Numbered from the stretch's first letter, positions 8,274 through 17,784 are shown. The stretch is DNA of 64,000 bases from Cohnella mopanensis (GCF_022352055.1 NZ_JAKRWM010000001.1:682001-746000), one strand, 5' to 3'. The notes: generated from the letters alone by a model not told the origin. Made by a program: numbers and translations.

Positions 8274-11200
8274 TTGAAGTCATTAATCCAGTTTTCTATG
8301 AACAAAATTGCGGCGATGCTCATCTTAATCGCAATCGTGCTAGGAGCAGGAGGTTTTTCGGGGAATTCGCTTAAGGTGGAGAATATGCCCGATATCTCTT
8401 TCCCTTATGTCATGATCAATACGAATTATCAAGCTTCTCCGCAAGATGTAATGAACCTTGTTACAAAACCTATCGAGAGCAAAGTAGCCAACGCGGTAGG
8501 CTTAAAGATGCTTAGCTCGACTTCGAGCGATGGCTTATCATCGATTTTCCTCGAATTCAATGAAAAGGTAAATATCGATAAGACGAAACAAGATCTGCAA
8601 AGCTTAGTTCAAGGCGTGAATTTACCGAGAGAAGCCGGTAGACCGATCGTTGCGACGATAGGATATGCTTCTTTCCCCGTCTATTATTTGGCTGTCCATG
8701 CGAAAGATAAAATGTCCCAAACAGAGCTCGATCAATTGTATGAAGAAGAGTTGAAGCCAGGCTTTGAATCCATTAATGGGCTGGACCACATCGATACGAT
8801 TGGAGCACGCAAATCCTCCTTGGATATCCAGTTGGATGCGGGAACCCTGGCAGCTTATGGCTTAACGCCAACGATGGTAACGGGCTCGTTACAGTCCTCG
8901 ATGACGAACGGTTCGGTGGGGATCGTCAAATTTAACGGAAATTCTCAGATCGCCCGGGTTAAGGGTGAACTAGACAGTTTGTACGAGATGGAAAATACGG
9001 AGATCGTGACGCCAACCGGCCAAACGTTACTCTTAAAGGATATCGCGGTTATACAAGCGATCAATGAATCTACCTTTATCGCTAGAATTGACGATAAGCC
9101 TGCAATTGGAATTCATTTGTACAAATCCGGGGCTACGAATGCCGTTGATTTCTCCAATGCTACGAATGATCTGATCAAGGGTTGGGAGGTAACCCATCCG
9201 GGAATAGCCTTCAACAAAGTATACGACAGCGCCGACGAAGTAAGAGCTTCGATAAGCGGTTTGTTAAGAGAAGGCTTGTTCGGTATTATCCTAGCTTCGC
9301 TGATGATCTTGTTGTTCTTGCGCAACATGAGAATGACGTTGATCGTCATCGTGTCCATCCCGTTATCCATCTTGATCACCATGGTCATGATGAAGATGAT
9401 GAATCTGACGTTGAATATCATGTCTCTCGGAGGTATGTTCATTGCCGTCGGACGAATCGTGGATGACAGTATCGTCGTCATCGAGAGCATCTACGCGAAT
9501 CTGCAGAAAGCGCAGAAACGAAATGAATCGGTTATTCTTCTTGCCGTGAAACAGGTTGCGATGGCCATCTCGTCTTCTACTTTCGTTACGGTAGGGGTAT
9601 TCTTGCCGATCGCATTCGTGTCGGGGATCATCGGAGGTTTCTTCCGTCCGTTTGCCCTCACGGTGTCTTGTGCGTTGCTCGCTTCTTTGCTCGTTTCTCT
9701 TACGGTCATTCCGATGTTGGCGAAACTCATGGTGTTAAGGAACTCCAAAGCGGTATCCGTTAAGGAACATGAGGACGGCAAAGTGACCTTGTTCTATGAA
9801 AAAGTATTGGTGTGGTGTTTATCCCATCGGATCAAAACGTTATTATTTTCCGGGGTTTTGTTGATTATGACGATCGTGATCACGGTTCCGAACTTGCCGA
9901 CCGGATTTATTCCGGAAGGCGAACCGGAGAAGAAAATGGACTTTACGATCAAACTGCCCTACGATACGTCCTTCGATAGTACCAATCTGCAGGCGGTACA
10001 AATCGAGAAATTGTTCAGGGAAGCTAAAGATAAAGAAGATAAGGCATTATTTACGTTCGTAGAATCGCTCGTCGGTTATAGCGGCAGCGAAGATCGCGTT
10101 CCTTATGTTATCGATTTGATTACGGAAGTGAACGATCAAGCCGATCCCGAGCTTATCAAGGAACAATACAGCAAACTTATGCTGGCTCAACTTCCTAAAG
10201 GTTCGGAAGTGCTTCCGGGAGCGTTATCGGGGGGGAGCGGTTATTCCTCGGTCGATTTCACGTATGTCATCTACGGGGATGACCAACAAATTCTAGAACA
10301 AGCATCTGCGTCGATCAAAGCGAAAATGAAAGAATTCAAAGAACTCAAAGAAATTAAAGACAGCTTGGGTGATGCTAAAACGGAAGTTGAAATTACGGTT
10401 AATCCGTCGAAAGCTCGACAATTCGGCTTATCCGTCTCGCAAATCCATGATTTAACCGGCGAATGGATCGGTAGGTACGAACTGGGTAACGTCCGTCTGG
10501 ACAATATTGGTTATCGTACGGCGATCGAGCTTGCCCCTAAGGACAAAAACTCGATTGAACAGTTAGGCCGAATGCCGATCCAAACGACGAACGGCAATAC
10601 GGTGTTCTTAAACGAGGTCGCGAAGCTCGAGGAAGTGAAGTCTCCGCTTGCGCTACAGCGAGAGAGCCAGAAGTTAATGGTGAGCTTGACGGCGAAGATT
10701 GATTCCGCGGATAAAGGCGCGATCAGCGACAAAGTGTCGAGTACATTGAGCCAGCTAGAGCTTCCTGCGGGGGTAACGACTTTGACTCGGGGAGTCAGCT
10801 CGGACATGGAGGAAGGGTTCTCGCAATTGTTTGCCGCTATGGGTGCGGCCATTGCGATCGTCTATTTGATTATGGTGCTTTGTTTCGGCAATGCCGGAAC
10901 TCCGTTCGCTGTATTGTTCTCCTTGCCTTTGGCGGTCATCGGCGGATTGCTTGGTTTATTGATCGCCCGAGAGTCGATTAATGTGACGTCTCTGATCGGA
11001 TTCCTGATGCTGATCGGTATAGTCGTGACGAATGCGATCGTGCTGCTTGATCGAACGCAACAGCTCAGAAAAGAAGGATATCTCGTTCGGCATGCTCTAA
11101 TCGAATCCGGGAAAGTGCGACTAAGACCGATCATCATGACGGCTGGTGCAACGATAGCGGCGATGGTTCCGTTAGCGCTTGGAATCTCTCATGGCACATT

Positions 11201-11372
11201 GATCTCCAAGGGGTTAGCCGTGGTCGTGATCGGCGGCTTGGTTACTTCGACAATCTTGACGCTCGTCGTCGTTCCGATCATCTACGAGTTAATCGAATCC
11301 ATGAAAGCGAGAGCGAGCCGTCTGTTTCGCCGCGGCGAACAAACGGACCAACACCAAAAACTGAGTATTTAA
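8274..11372 (+). CDS. RND-family efflux pump (Gram-positive AcrB/SwrC-like)
   Basis: A 1,032-residue inner-membrane pump of the HAE1/AcrB superfamily, related to SwrC (YerP) of Bacillus. It starts at TTG with GGAGGG 7 bases upstream. It shows the duplicated RND plan: a helix near 12-32, an extracytoplasmic porter domain, helices at about 335-545, a second porter domain (about 560-845) and helices at about 855-1010. Helix 4 keeps the proton-relay Asp pair in GRIVDDSIVVIE. The C-terminal helices carry GIVVTNAIVLLDRTQQLR and RPIIMTAGATIAAMVPLAL. It is followed at 25 bp by a lipoprotein adaptor, and no outer-membrane channel is expected in this host. The substrate is unknown; drugs or surfactin-like lipopeptides are known for relatives. 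Confidence 0.93.
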   Translation: MKSLIQFSMNKIAAMLILIAIVLGAGGFSGNSLKVENMPDISFPYVMINTNYQASPQDVMNLVTKPIESKVANAVGLKMLSSTSSDGLSSIFLEFNEKVNIDKTKQDLQSLVQGVNLPREAGRPIVATIGYASFPVYYLAVHAKDKMSQTELDQLYEEELKPGFESINGLDHIDTIGARKSSLDIQLDAGTLAAYGLTPTMVTGSLQSSMTNGSVGIVKFNGNSQIARVKGELDSLYEMENTEIVTPTGQTLLLKDIAVIQAINESTFIARIDDKPAIGIHLYKSGATNAVDFSNATNDLIKGWEVTHPGIAFNKVYDSADEVRASISGLLREGLFGIILASLMILLFLRNMRMTLIVIVSIPLSILITMVMMKMMNLTLNIMSLGGMFIAVGRIVDDSIVVIESIYANLQKAQKRNESVILLAVKQVAMAISSSTFVTVGVFLPIAFVSGIIGGFFRPFALTVSCALLASLLVSLTVIPMLAKLMVLRNSKAVSVKEHEDGKVTLFYEKVLVWCLSHRIKTLLFSGVLLIMTIVITVPNLPTGFIPEGEPEKKMDFTIKLPYDTSFDSTNLQAVQIEKLFREAKDKEDKALFTFVESLVGYSGSEDRVPYVIDLITEVNDQADPELIKEQYSKLMLAQLPKGSEVLPGALSGGSGYSSVDFTYVIYGDDQQILEQASASIKAKMKEFKELKEIKDSLGDAKTEVEITVNPSKARQFGLSVSQIHDLTGEWIGRYELGNVRLDNIGYRTAIELAPKDKNSIEQLGRMPIQTTNGNTVFLNEVAKLEEVKSPLALQRESQKLMVSLTAKIDSADKGAISDKVSSTLSQLELPAGVTTLTRGVSSDMEEGFSQLFAAMGAAIAIVYLIMVLCFGNAGTPFAVLFSLPLAVIGGLLGLLIARESINVTSLIGFLMLIGIVVTNAIVLLDRTQQLRKEGYLVRHALIESGKVRLRPIIMTAGATIAAMVPLALGISHGTLISKGLAVVVIGGLVTSTILTLVVVPIIYELIESMKARASRLFRRGEQTDQHQKLSI

Positions 11373-11397
11373 TTTTGTGAATAAGGAGTTAGAGCAG

Positions 11398-12579
11398 ATG
11401 AGAAAATCGATATGGGCGTTAGTTCTAATCATGGTTAGTTCCGCGGCGATTGCGGGGTGCTCGTCCAGCGCTTCGACGGAGGAGGCAACGGCAACGTCAG
11501 TAGCAACGGATAAAGTATCCGAAGTGAAAACCGAAGCTATACGGAAGATGAGTATGGGAGAACCGCGGGAACAATTGGCTGAAGTGATCGCATCCGCTCG
11601 GGTGGATATTACGGCGGAAGCCGGCGGTCTCCTGGTGAAACAGGTTAAGAATAATGGGGACCAGGTGAAGGCGGGAGAAGTGATCGCCATTATAGATAAT
11701 AAGAATGCCTTCATCGAGAAAGAGAAAGCGGAAGCCGCGCTCAAGAGTGCCGAGATGTCGCTTCTTAATTCATCGGTAGAGTTAGCCGCTAGGCGGTTGG
11801 AATTGTCGAATGCGGTCGACAAAATGAAGGATTTAATTAAGCAGCAAACGAGAGACGGGGACGAGACCGGTAAAGACGAAACGCAGAGGAATCTTCAGGT
11901 TTCCATGAAGCAGCTGGAGGCTTTGCAAGGCAATAAAGCAACCGCGGCTTTGGAAGCGCAAGTCGATACCGCGAAGTTAGTGTTCGAACAAGCGGAAACG
12001 TCTTGGGGTAACGGAGTGATTAAAGCCTCCGCCAGCGGAGTATTAACCGACGTGAAGGCCGATTCCGGAACGAGCATTCAAGCCGGAAGCTTGTTCGGCA
12101 TCGTGCAAAATACGGATAAAGTCAAGCTCAAGGCGCAATTGACGGAGCCTGCAGCTGAGCTGGCCAGTAACAAAAAGGAGCTTGTATTTAAGCTTTCGAA
12201 CGATGACGGAACGCAGAGAAAAGCGAAAGTCGTCTACCTCTCGACTATTCCCGATGCTAGCACGCGCTTATATGCTATGGAGTTGGAAGTAGATAATGCG
12301 GATCATGTTCTTAAGCCTACAAGCCGGGTTCAACTTCAACTAACGACACCTGAAGAAGAGAACGTTGTTGCCGTTCCTTCATTGAGCGTATTGAGGGAGG
12401 GGACGGAAACGTTCGTATTCATCCTCGCGGCGAACAAAGCAGAGAAGAGACCGGTTACGCTTGGCCGAATTAACGGACCTTACCAAGAGGTGCTAAAAGG
12501 GCTTAACGTTGGCGATGTATTGATCGTGTCCGGCCAACATGCGTTGGAGGCGGGGCAATCCGTTAAAGTCGTCCAATAG
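11398..12579 (+). CDS. Lipoprotein RND adaptor (HlyD/AcrA family)
   Basis: A 393-residue exported lipoprotein that should work with the RND pump upstream. The chosen ATG follows AAGGAG by 9 bases and gives a clean lipoprotein signal peptide, MRKSIWALVLIMVSSAAIAG followed by the lipobox Cys. A GTG 21 bases earlier would spoil the signal peptide. A lipoyl-like segment (about 60-100), a long coiled coil (about 105-200) and beta-barrel and membrane-proximal domains follow. Unlike the MacA-like adaptor at 2056 it has no Gly-rich tail. The spacing of 25 bp to the pump and the shared strand support one operon. Confidence 0.9.
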   Translation: MRKSIWALVLIMVSSAAIAGCSSSASTEEATATSVATDKVSEVKTEAIRKMSMGEPREQLAEVIASARVDITAEAGGLLVKQVKNNGDQVKAGEVIAIIDNKNAFIEKEKAEAALKSAEMSLLNSSVELAARRLELSNAVDKMKDLIKQQTRDGDETGKDETQRNLQVSMKQLEALQGNKATAALEAQVDTAKLVFEQAETSWGNGVIKASASGVLTDVKADSGTSIQAGSLFGIVQNTDKVKLKAQLTEPAAELASNKKELVFKLSNDDGTQRKAKVVYLSTIPDASTRLYAMELEVDNADHVLKPTSRVQLQLTTPEEENVVAVPSLSVLREGTETFVFILAANKAEKRPVTLGRINGPYQEVLKGLNVGDVLIVSGQHALEAGQSVKVVQ

Positions 12580-12622
12580 GATGATTATTGCGAATGATGG
12601 GAAACAAGGGGAGGCATTTCGT

Positions 12623-13192
12623 ATGGACGTGAATGGAGTATACGATACTTGGGTCACTCCCCATTTGGTTGAATTGAAAAAATATTGTTTCTATTTGACT
12701 AGATCACAATGGGAAGCGGAGGACTTGTTCCAAGAGTCGCTGCTTAAGTCCTTGGTATTCTTCGTGCATACGGAGCCGTACTTGGACGTTAAGCTGTTCT
12801 TAATGCGAGTGGCCAAAAACCTGTGGATCGACGAATGTCGCAAAAAGCAGAGAAGAAGCCGGCTAGCGATAGTCGAACAATCGAAAACCTATTACACAGA
12901 TAACGATTACGTCGAAGTTCGGAGCATGATCGAGTGGTTATCCGAGAGATTTGCGAGAAGAAATATCGAGATTTGGCTCTTATTCTATTATTTCGGTTAC
13001 TCCATGCAAGATATCGCCCGCGATATGGGTTGCACACAATCGACGGTCAAATCCATCCTATTTCGTACGCGTGCGCTCCTGCGCAAAAGATTTGAATTAT
13101 CCGTCACTCGTAAAGTAATCCCTTTCGACGTTGAACGCTGGTCGCATGCGATAATGCAGGATCGGCCGCTAATGCTATTGACTAGAGGTTAA
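12623..13192 (+). CDS. ECF-like RNA polymerase sigma-70 family factor (second paralogue)
   Basis: A 189-residue sigma factor starting at ATG with AAGGGGAGG 8 bases upstream; earlier in-frame starts overlap the adaptor gene and lack a ribosome site. Region 2 (YLTRSQWEAEDLFQESLLKS, FLMRVAKNLWIDECRKKQRR) and region 4 (YFGYSMQDIARDMGCTQSTV) align without gaps over long stretches with the factor at 5423-5989. The C-terminal tail VERWSHAIMQDRP is also shared. Again there is no anti-sigma gene, and again it closes an efflux operon. This is the clearest sign that efflux genes plus sigma factor were duplicated or recruited twice as a unit. Confidence 0.87.
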   Translation: MDVNGVYDTWVTPHLVELKKYCFYLTRSQWEAEDLFQESLLKSLVFFVHTEPYLDVKLFLMRVAKNLWIDECRKKQRRSRLAIVEQSKTYYTDNDYVEVRSMIEWLSERFARRNIEIWLLFYYFGYSMQDIARDMGCTQSTVKSILFRTRALLRKRFELSVTRKVIPFDVERWSHAIMQDRPLMLLTRG

Positions 13193-13197
13193 TATTC

Positions 13198-13233
13198 AGA
13201 GCCCTGAACCGAATTCGGTTTAGGGCTCTTTCT
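13198..13233 (+). terminator. Rho-independent terminator
   Basis: Stem AGAGCCCT-AACCG with matching CGGTT-AGGGCTCT around a GAATTC core, followed by TTTCT. It ends the RND/sigma operon. Confidence 0.85.
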
Positions 13234-13287
13234 ATGCTATAATCAACACAGTAAATTACATGAGAGAATAGGGAGCATTCAACCTAG

Positions 13288-14448
13288 ATGAAAATACGAA
13301 GCCGAACTGTATTCTTATTGTTTTTATTGATTACCGTCTATTCCAGCATTAATTATTATATTGGATGGCATCTCACCGATTGGCTGGATGCTCTGGAAGT
13401 TTCGTATTCGCCTTGGCTCTTCTGGATCCCGTTCGGTATTGTTGCGTTTAGTTATATCGCGGCTAGGATATCACTGCCGGGAATGCTCACGTCGGTAGGC
13501 AGACTGCTCAAAGTGATCGGTTCTTATTATATCTTCATCATGGAAGCCGGATTCCTGCTGTTCATCCTATCGGATCTGGTAGAGCTAATTCTTTATTGGA
13601 CCGGAGTTTTGCCCGCGAACTACTCGCTTTATTCCGGTAGCGCCGTAATCGCCTTACTGGCCATCTTCACCGCAAGAGGGTCCCGTAATGCTTGGAGTCC
13701 GATTGTCAGGGAATACGAGCTGGATATCGCCAAAACGCCGATCGCGGGGGGGCAGAAGGAATGGACGGTTGCGATGGCTTCCGACATTCACTTGGGAAAC
13801 ACCGTTGGCCGCAGACATCTCGCTAAATTAGTCAGCCGGATGAACGCGATGGAGCCGGACTTGATCTTGTTGCCGGGCGATGTCATCGATGATTCGATAG
13901 AGCCGTTCCTTCGCAATCGAATGGGCGAAGTGCTCGGACAATTAAAGGCGAAACGCGGCATCTACGCGGTGCTGGGCAACCATGAATATTATGGCGGACA
14001 TATCGACCAATATGTTGCCGAAATGAACAAAATCGGCATACGGGTATTGAGAGACGAGACTGTTGATATCGGGGATGAGCTCAGCATAGCCGGACGCAAG
14101 GACAAGTCGGCGGAGTCGATGGAGCCGGCTAAGAGACAAGCTGTCAGTGAACTCATTCAAACTCTGGATAAGGACAAGCCGATCATTCTGATGGACCACC
14201 AACCGACGAAGTTCGCGGCGGCAGCGGATGCGGGAGCAGACGTTATGTTGAGCGGTCATACGCATCGGGGGCAATTCGTGCCGAACCATTTGTTCACGAA
14301 GAGATTATTCGAGCTCGATTGGGGTTATATGAGGAAAGGCGCAATGCACGTCGTAGTCTCTTCCGGCTTCGGAACGTGGGGGCCGCCGATTCGCCTCGGA
14401 AGCCGTAGCGAAATCATTAAACTTAAGATTAAACTAGGTAAAGTTTAA
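13288..14448 (+). CDS. Membrane-anchored metallophosphoesterase (YkuE/YaeI-like)
   Basis: A 386-residue protein with about four N-terminal hydrophobic helices (about 7-27, 42-62, 75-105, 115-135) and a C-terminal calcineurin-type metallophosphoesterase domain (about 160-380). The metal-binding motifs are ASDIHLGN (D-x-H), LLPGDVID (GD), VLGNHEYYGG (GNHE) and LSGHTHRGQ (GHTH), all intact. The family hydrolyses phosphodiesters; relatives act on lipid A precursors or UDP-linked lipids, but the substrate here is unknown. It is a single gene between two terminators. Confidence 0.88.
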   Translation: MKIRSRTVFLLFLLITVYSSINYYIGWHLTDWLDALEVSYSPWLFWIPFGIVAFSYIAARISLPGMLTSVGRLLKVIGSYYIFIMEAGFLLFILSDLVELILYWTGVLPANYSLYSGSAVIALLAIFTARGSRNAWSPIVREYELDIAKTPIAGGQKEWTVAMASDIHLGNTVGRRHLAKLVSRMNAMEPDLILLPGDVIDDSIEPFLRNRMGEVLGQLKAKRGIYAVLGNHEYYGGHIDQYVAEMNKIGIRVLRDETVDIGDELSIAGRKDKSAESMEPAKRQAVSELIQTLDKDKPIILMDHQPTKFAAAADAGADVMLSGHTHRGQFVPNHLFTKRLFELDWGYMRKGAMHVVVSSGFGTWGPPIRLGSRSEIIKLKIKLGKV

Positions 14449-14460
14449 TTAATAACATTA

Positions 14461-14507
14461 AAGCCTTTCTATTGCATCGATTTAGATGCAATAGAAAGGC
14501 TTTTTTT
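14461..14507 (+). terminator. Rho-independent terminator
   Basis: Perfect 18-bp stem from AAGCCTTTCTATTGCATC and its complement, 6-base loop, then seven T. It ends the metallophosphoesterase gene. Confidence 0.93.
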
Positions 14508-14621
14508 ATGGATTAGGCTTAATAAAGTTACATTTAAGGACATATGCGATTTTATATTGTGTCACATATAATAATATGTTATACATTAAATATGTAATAA
14601 TAGTTCATTGGAGGGTTCTAT

Positions 14622-15587
14622 ATGGAGAGAGAATTAGCGTTGGAAATTGTTCGCGTAACGGAATTGGCAGCATTAGCATCCGCCCCGTGGATGGGTCGTG
14701 GAGATAAAATCAATGCGGATGGAGCAGCTACTTCCGCTATGAGGGCGATGTTTGACTCGATATCGGTTAACGGCACCGTTGTCATCGGCGAGGGGGAAAT
14801 GGATGAAGCTCCAATGCTGTACATCGGAGAGCAAGTCGGAAGTTTGAATGGACCGGAAGTAGACGTCGCCGTTGATCCGCTGGAAGGAACCGAGATCGTC
14901 GCCAAGGGCTTGAACAATGCGATGTCGGTTATCGCCATCGCGAACAAAGGGGATTTACTGCATGCGCCGGATATGTATATGGAGAAGTTAGCGGTAGGTC
15001 CTCAGCTAGTCGGCAGACTCAATCTGACGGATCCGATGGAAGTAACATTAAAGAAGGCTGCGGACATCTTGAGTAAGAACGTATCCGAGCTTACGGTGAT
15101 GGTGCTGGATCGCGTAAGGCATGAAGCTCTGATCAAGACGTTGCGCAAAGTCGGCGTAAGGATCAAATTTCTGTCGGATGGAGATGTGGCGGGCGCGATG
15201 GCTCCGGCATTTCCCGAGGCGGGAATCGATTTGTACGTCGGATCGGGAGGAGCCCCGGAAGGCGTATTAGCCGCTGCAGCGCTGCAGTGCCTGGGAGGAG
15301 AAATTCTAGGAAGACTGATGCCTTCGGATGCCAATGAGTATGCGAGATGCTTGCAAATGGGCATCGACGATCCCTATAAAGTATTGACGATGACGGATAT
15401 GGTGGGAACGGATGATGTGATATTCGCGGCAACCGGCGTGACGCCCGGAGAGTTTTTGGGAGGCGTGCGATACTTGCCGGACGACCGCGCGGAGACGCAT
15501 TCCATCGTCATGCGAGCAAAGACGAAAACGATCCGTTTTATTAAAGCGATACACTATTTGCCTAATAAAAAATTTATCAATGATTAA
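14622..15587 (+). CDS. glpX: Class II fructose-1,6-bisphosphatase
   Basis: A 321-residue GlpX-type enzyme converting fructose 1,6-bisphosphate to fructose 6-phosphate in gluconeogenesis. The metal-binding and substrate motifs are present: GRGDKINADGAAT near residue 25, VVIGEGEMDEAPM near 55 and VDPLEGTEIVAKG near 85, with the catalytic-site segment SDGDVAGAM near 190. Length fits the family (about 320-340). TGGAGGG lies 8 bases before the ATG. It stands alone between terminators, directly upstream of the rhamnose operon. Confidence 0.96.
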   Translation: MERELALEIVRVTELAALASAPWMGRGDKINADGAATSAMRAMFDSISVNGTVVIGEGEMDEAPMLYIGEQVGSLNGPEVDVAVDPLEGTEIVAKGLNNAMSVIAIANKGDLLHAPDMYMEKLAVGPQLVGRLNLTDPMEVTLKKAADILSKNVSELTVMVLDRVRHEALIKTLRKVGVRIKFLSDGDVAGAMAPAFPEAGIDLYVGSGGAPEGVLAAAALQCLGGEILGRLMPSDANEYARCLQMGIDDPYKVLTMTDMVGTDDVIFAATGVTPGEFLGGVRYLPDDRAETHSIVMRAKTKTIRFIKAIHYLPNKKFIND

Positions 15588-15594
15588 TCCTTTA

Positions 15595-15624
15595 AAAAGA
15601 CCCGAAAAGCTCGGGTCTTTTTTT
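15595..15624 (+). terminator. Rho-independent terminator
   Basis: Stem AAGACCCGA / TCGGGTCTT with a 5-base loop and a T run. Ends glpX. Confidence 0.9.
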
Positions 15625-15683
15625 GTTTTTGTTTGATTATCATGTATTCAAAAACAAACGGGTGTGTTAAAATCAAAACAAAC
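15622..15683 (+). promoter_or_regulatory. Candidate operator region of the rhamnose operon
   Basis: Two near-identical direct copies, TCAAAAACAAAC (15648-15659) and TCAAAACAAAC (15673-15683), lie upstream of the first rha gene. A reversed related element, GTTTTTGTTTGA, lies at about 15625-15636. AC-rich repeats like these are plausible targets for the DeoR-family regulator at the operon's end. No clear -35/-10 pair could be fixed. Confidence 0.35.
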
Positions 15684-15714
15684 ACAAATAAACATCATAT
15701 TCGGAGGTATTATC

Positions 15715-17784
15715 ATGGTACAAAGCTTGTGGGAATCATCGAAAGCATCAGAACAGCAAAGCGGTTTGGATCAACTCGTATACCGTTCCAATATCATTGG
15801 CACGGATCGTCGCGTATGTAACTTCGGCGGCGGCAACACGTCCACGAAAACGATCGTTAAAGATTTCCGCGGCCTCGATACGGAAGTCATGTATGTTAAA
15901 GGTAGCGGGTCCGACCTTGCTTCGATGAAAGCCGGCAATTTCACAGGCTTGCGCATGGATGATATTCGTCCATTGTTCGAAAAACCGGAAATGTCCGATG
16001 AAGATATGGTTGCCTATTTGGCGAATTGCATGATCGATTCCAAGCATCCGCGCGCTTCCATCGAAACGCTGCTACATGCTTTTCTTCCATTCAAACACGT
16101 TGACCATACGCACCCGGATTCCATTATTAGCCTGTGCTGCGCCGATAACGGCAAAGCGCTTGCCCAAGAAATTTTCGGAGACCGTTTCGTATGGGTTCCT
16201 TATATCCGTCCTGGCTTCACTTTGTCCAAGATGATCGCTGAAGGCGTTCTGAACAATCCTAAAGCTGAGCTAGTCTTGATGGAGAAGCACGGTCTTGTCA
16301 CATGGGGCGATACTTCGGAAGCTTGTTACGCGCAAACGATCAAGATCATCACGGAAGCGGAAGATTTCATCGAAGCTCGCGTGAACGAAGCCAAAGTATT
16401 CGGCGGAGTAAAACATTCGACACTGGACGCAGAAGTTCGTAAGAGCATCGCGGCACAAGTGATGCCTACTATTCGCGGCGCGGTAAGCGATGCTAAGAAA
16501 ATGATTCTTTCCTTCGACGATGCGGACGATGTCCTGCAATTCGTCGGCGGACAAGATTCCGCTACATTGTCCCAAGTGGGCGCTGCTTGCCCGGATCATC
16601 TCGTTCACACGAAAGTCGTTCCGTTGTTCATCGACTGGACTCCGAACGCGGAAGATGTAGAAGGCTTGAAAGCGAAGCTTAAAGAAGGCGTTGCTGCCTA
16701 TAAAGAAATGTACAAAGCATACTTCGAGCGTAACAAGAACGAGGGAGACGTGATGTTCGAAGCGGCTCCGCGCGTTATTCTTATCCCGGGCGTAGGGATG
16801 ATCAATACCGGCAAGAGCTGGGCGATGTCCCAAGTAAGCGGAGCACTATACCACCGTGCGATCGCGGTTATGAGAGGCGCAACGGCACTTGGCAATTTCG
16901 TTTCTTTAGTGGAGAACGAATCCTACAACGTGGAATATTGGCCGCTTGAGCTTTACAAGCTGAGCTTGGCTCCGGCAGAAGCGGAATTTTCCCGCAAAGT
17001 AGCATTCATCACAGGCGGAGCAGGCGGAATCGGCAGCGAAACGGCTCGCAGACTCGTATCTGAAGGCGCTCACGTTGTGCTTGCAGACCTGAATCTGGAA
17101 GGCGCTCAGAAAGTTGCGGACGAAATCAACGCGAAGTACGGCGAGAACCGTGCTCTTGCCGTTAAAGTAGACGTAACCAGCGAAGAGTTGATCCAAGCGG
17201 CATATGCAGAAACGGCTCTCGCATACGGCGGAGTTGATATTATCGTCAACAACGCAGGTCTTGCGACTTCGAGCCCTTTCGAAGAAACATCTCTTAAAGA
17301 GTGGAATTTGAACATGAACGTGCTTGGAACCGGATATTTCCTCGTTGCTCGCGAAGCGTTCAAAATGATGAAAGAGCAAGCCATCGGCGGTAACATGGTA
17401 TTCATCGGTTCCAAGAACTCCATCTATGCAGGTAAGAACGCAACGGCATATAGTTCCGTTAAAGCATTGGAAGCACATCTCGCGCGTTGTATCGCTGCGG
17501 AAGGCGGAGAGTACGGTATCCGCGTAAACACGATTTTGCCGGATGCGATTCTGCAAGGCTCCGCGATCTGGAACGGCAACTGGAGAAACGAACGTGCGGC
17601 CGCGTACGGTATCGAGCCAGACCAATTGGAAGAGCACTATCGTAAACGCACGACGCTGCTTGTCAACATTTACCCTAGAGACATCGCGGAAGGCATCGCT
17701 TTCTTCGCCTCTTCCAAGTCCGAGAAAACGACGGGTTGCATGCTGACGATCGATGGCGGTGTTCCTGCGGCATTTACTCGATAA
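15715..17784 (+). CDS. rhaEW: Bifunctional rhamnulose-1-phosphate aldolase / lactaldehyde dehydrogenase-type SDR
   Basis: A 689-residue two-domain enzyme of L-rhamnose catabolism (Bacillus YuxG type). The N-terminal class II aldolase domain (about 10-400) splits rhamnulose 1-phosphate to dihydroxyacetone phosphate and lactaldehyde; metal ligands sit in HAFLPFKHVDHTHPDS and MEKHGLVTWG. The C-terminal short-chain dehydrogenase (about 425-689) has the nucleotide motif TGGAGGIGSETARRL, NNAG and the catalytic YSSVK, and would oxidise lactaldehyde to lactate. CGGAGG precedes the chosen ATG; upstream in-frame starts lack a site. Codon choice looks optimised, suggesting high expression. The lactate product links it to lutABC downstream. 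Confidence 0.93.
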   Translation: MVQSLWESSKASEQQSGLDQLVYRSNIIGTDRRVCNFGGGNTSTKTIVKDFRGLDTEVMYVKGSGSDLASMKAGNFTGLRMDDIRPLFEKPEMSDEDMVAYLANCMIDSKHPRASIETLLHAFLPFKHVDHTHPDSIISLCCADNGKALAQEIFGDRFVWVPYIRPGFTLSKMIAEGVLNNPKAELVLMEKHGLVTWGDTSEACYAQTIKIITEAEDFIEARVNEAKVFGGVKHSTLDAEVRKSIAAQVMPTIRGAVSDAKKMILSFDDADDVLQFVGGQDSATLSQVGAACPDHLVHTKVVPLFIDWTPNAEDVEGLKAKLKEGVAAYKEMYKAYFERNKNEGDVMFEAAPRVILIPGVGMINTGKSWAMSQVSGALYHRAIAVMRGATALGNFVSLVENESYNVEYWPLELYKLSLAPAEAEFSRKVAFITGGAGGIGSETARRLVSEGAHVVLADLNLEGAQKVADEINAKYGENRALAVKVDVTSEELIQAAYAETALAYGGVDIIVNNAGLATSSPFEETSLKEWNLNMNVLGTGYFLVAREAFKMMKEQAIGGNMVFIGSKNSIYAGKNATAYSSVKALEAHLARCIAAEGGEYGIRVNTILPDAILQGSAIWNGNWRNERAAAYGIEPDQLEEHYRKRTTLLVNIYPRDIAEGIAFFASSKSEKTTGCMLTIDGGVPAAFTR

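Noticed and set aside
14520-14621. AT-rich leader of glpX as a riboswitch
   Set aside because: I see no conserved fold or terminator/anti-terminator pair; it looks like an ordinary promoter region.
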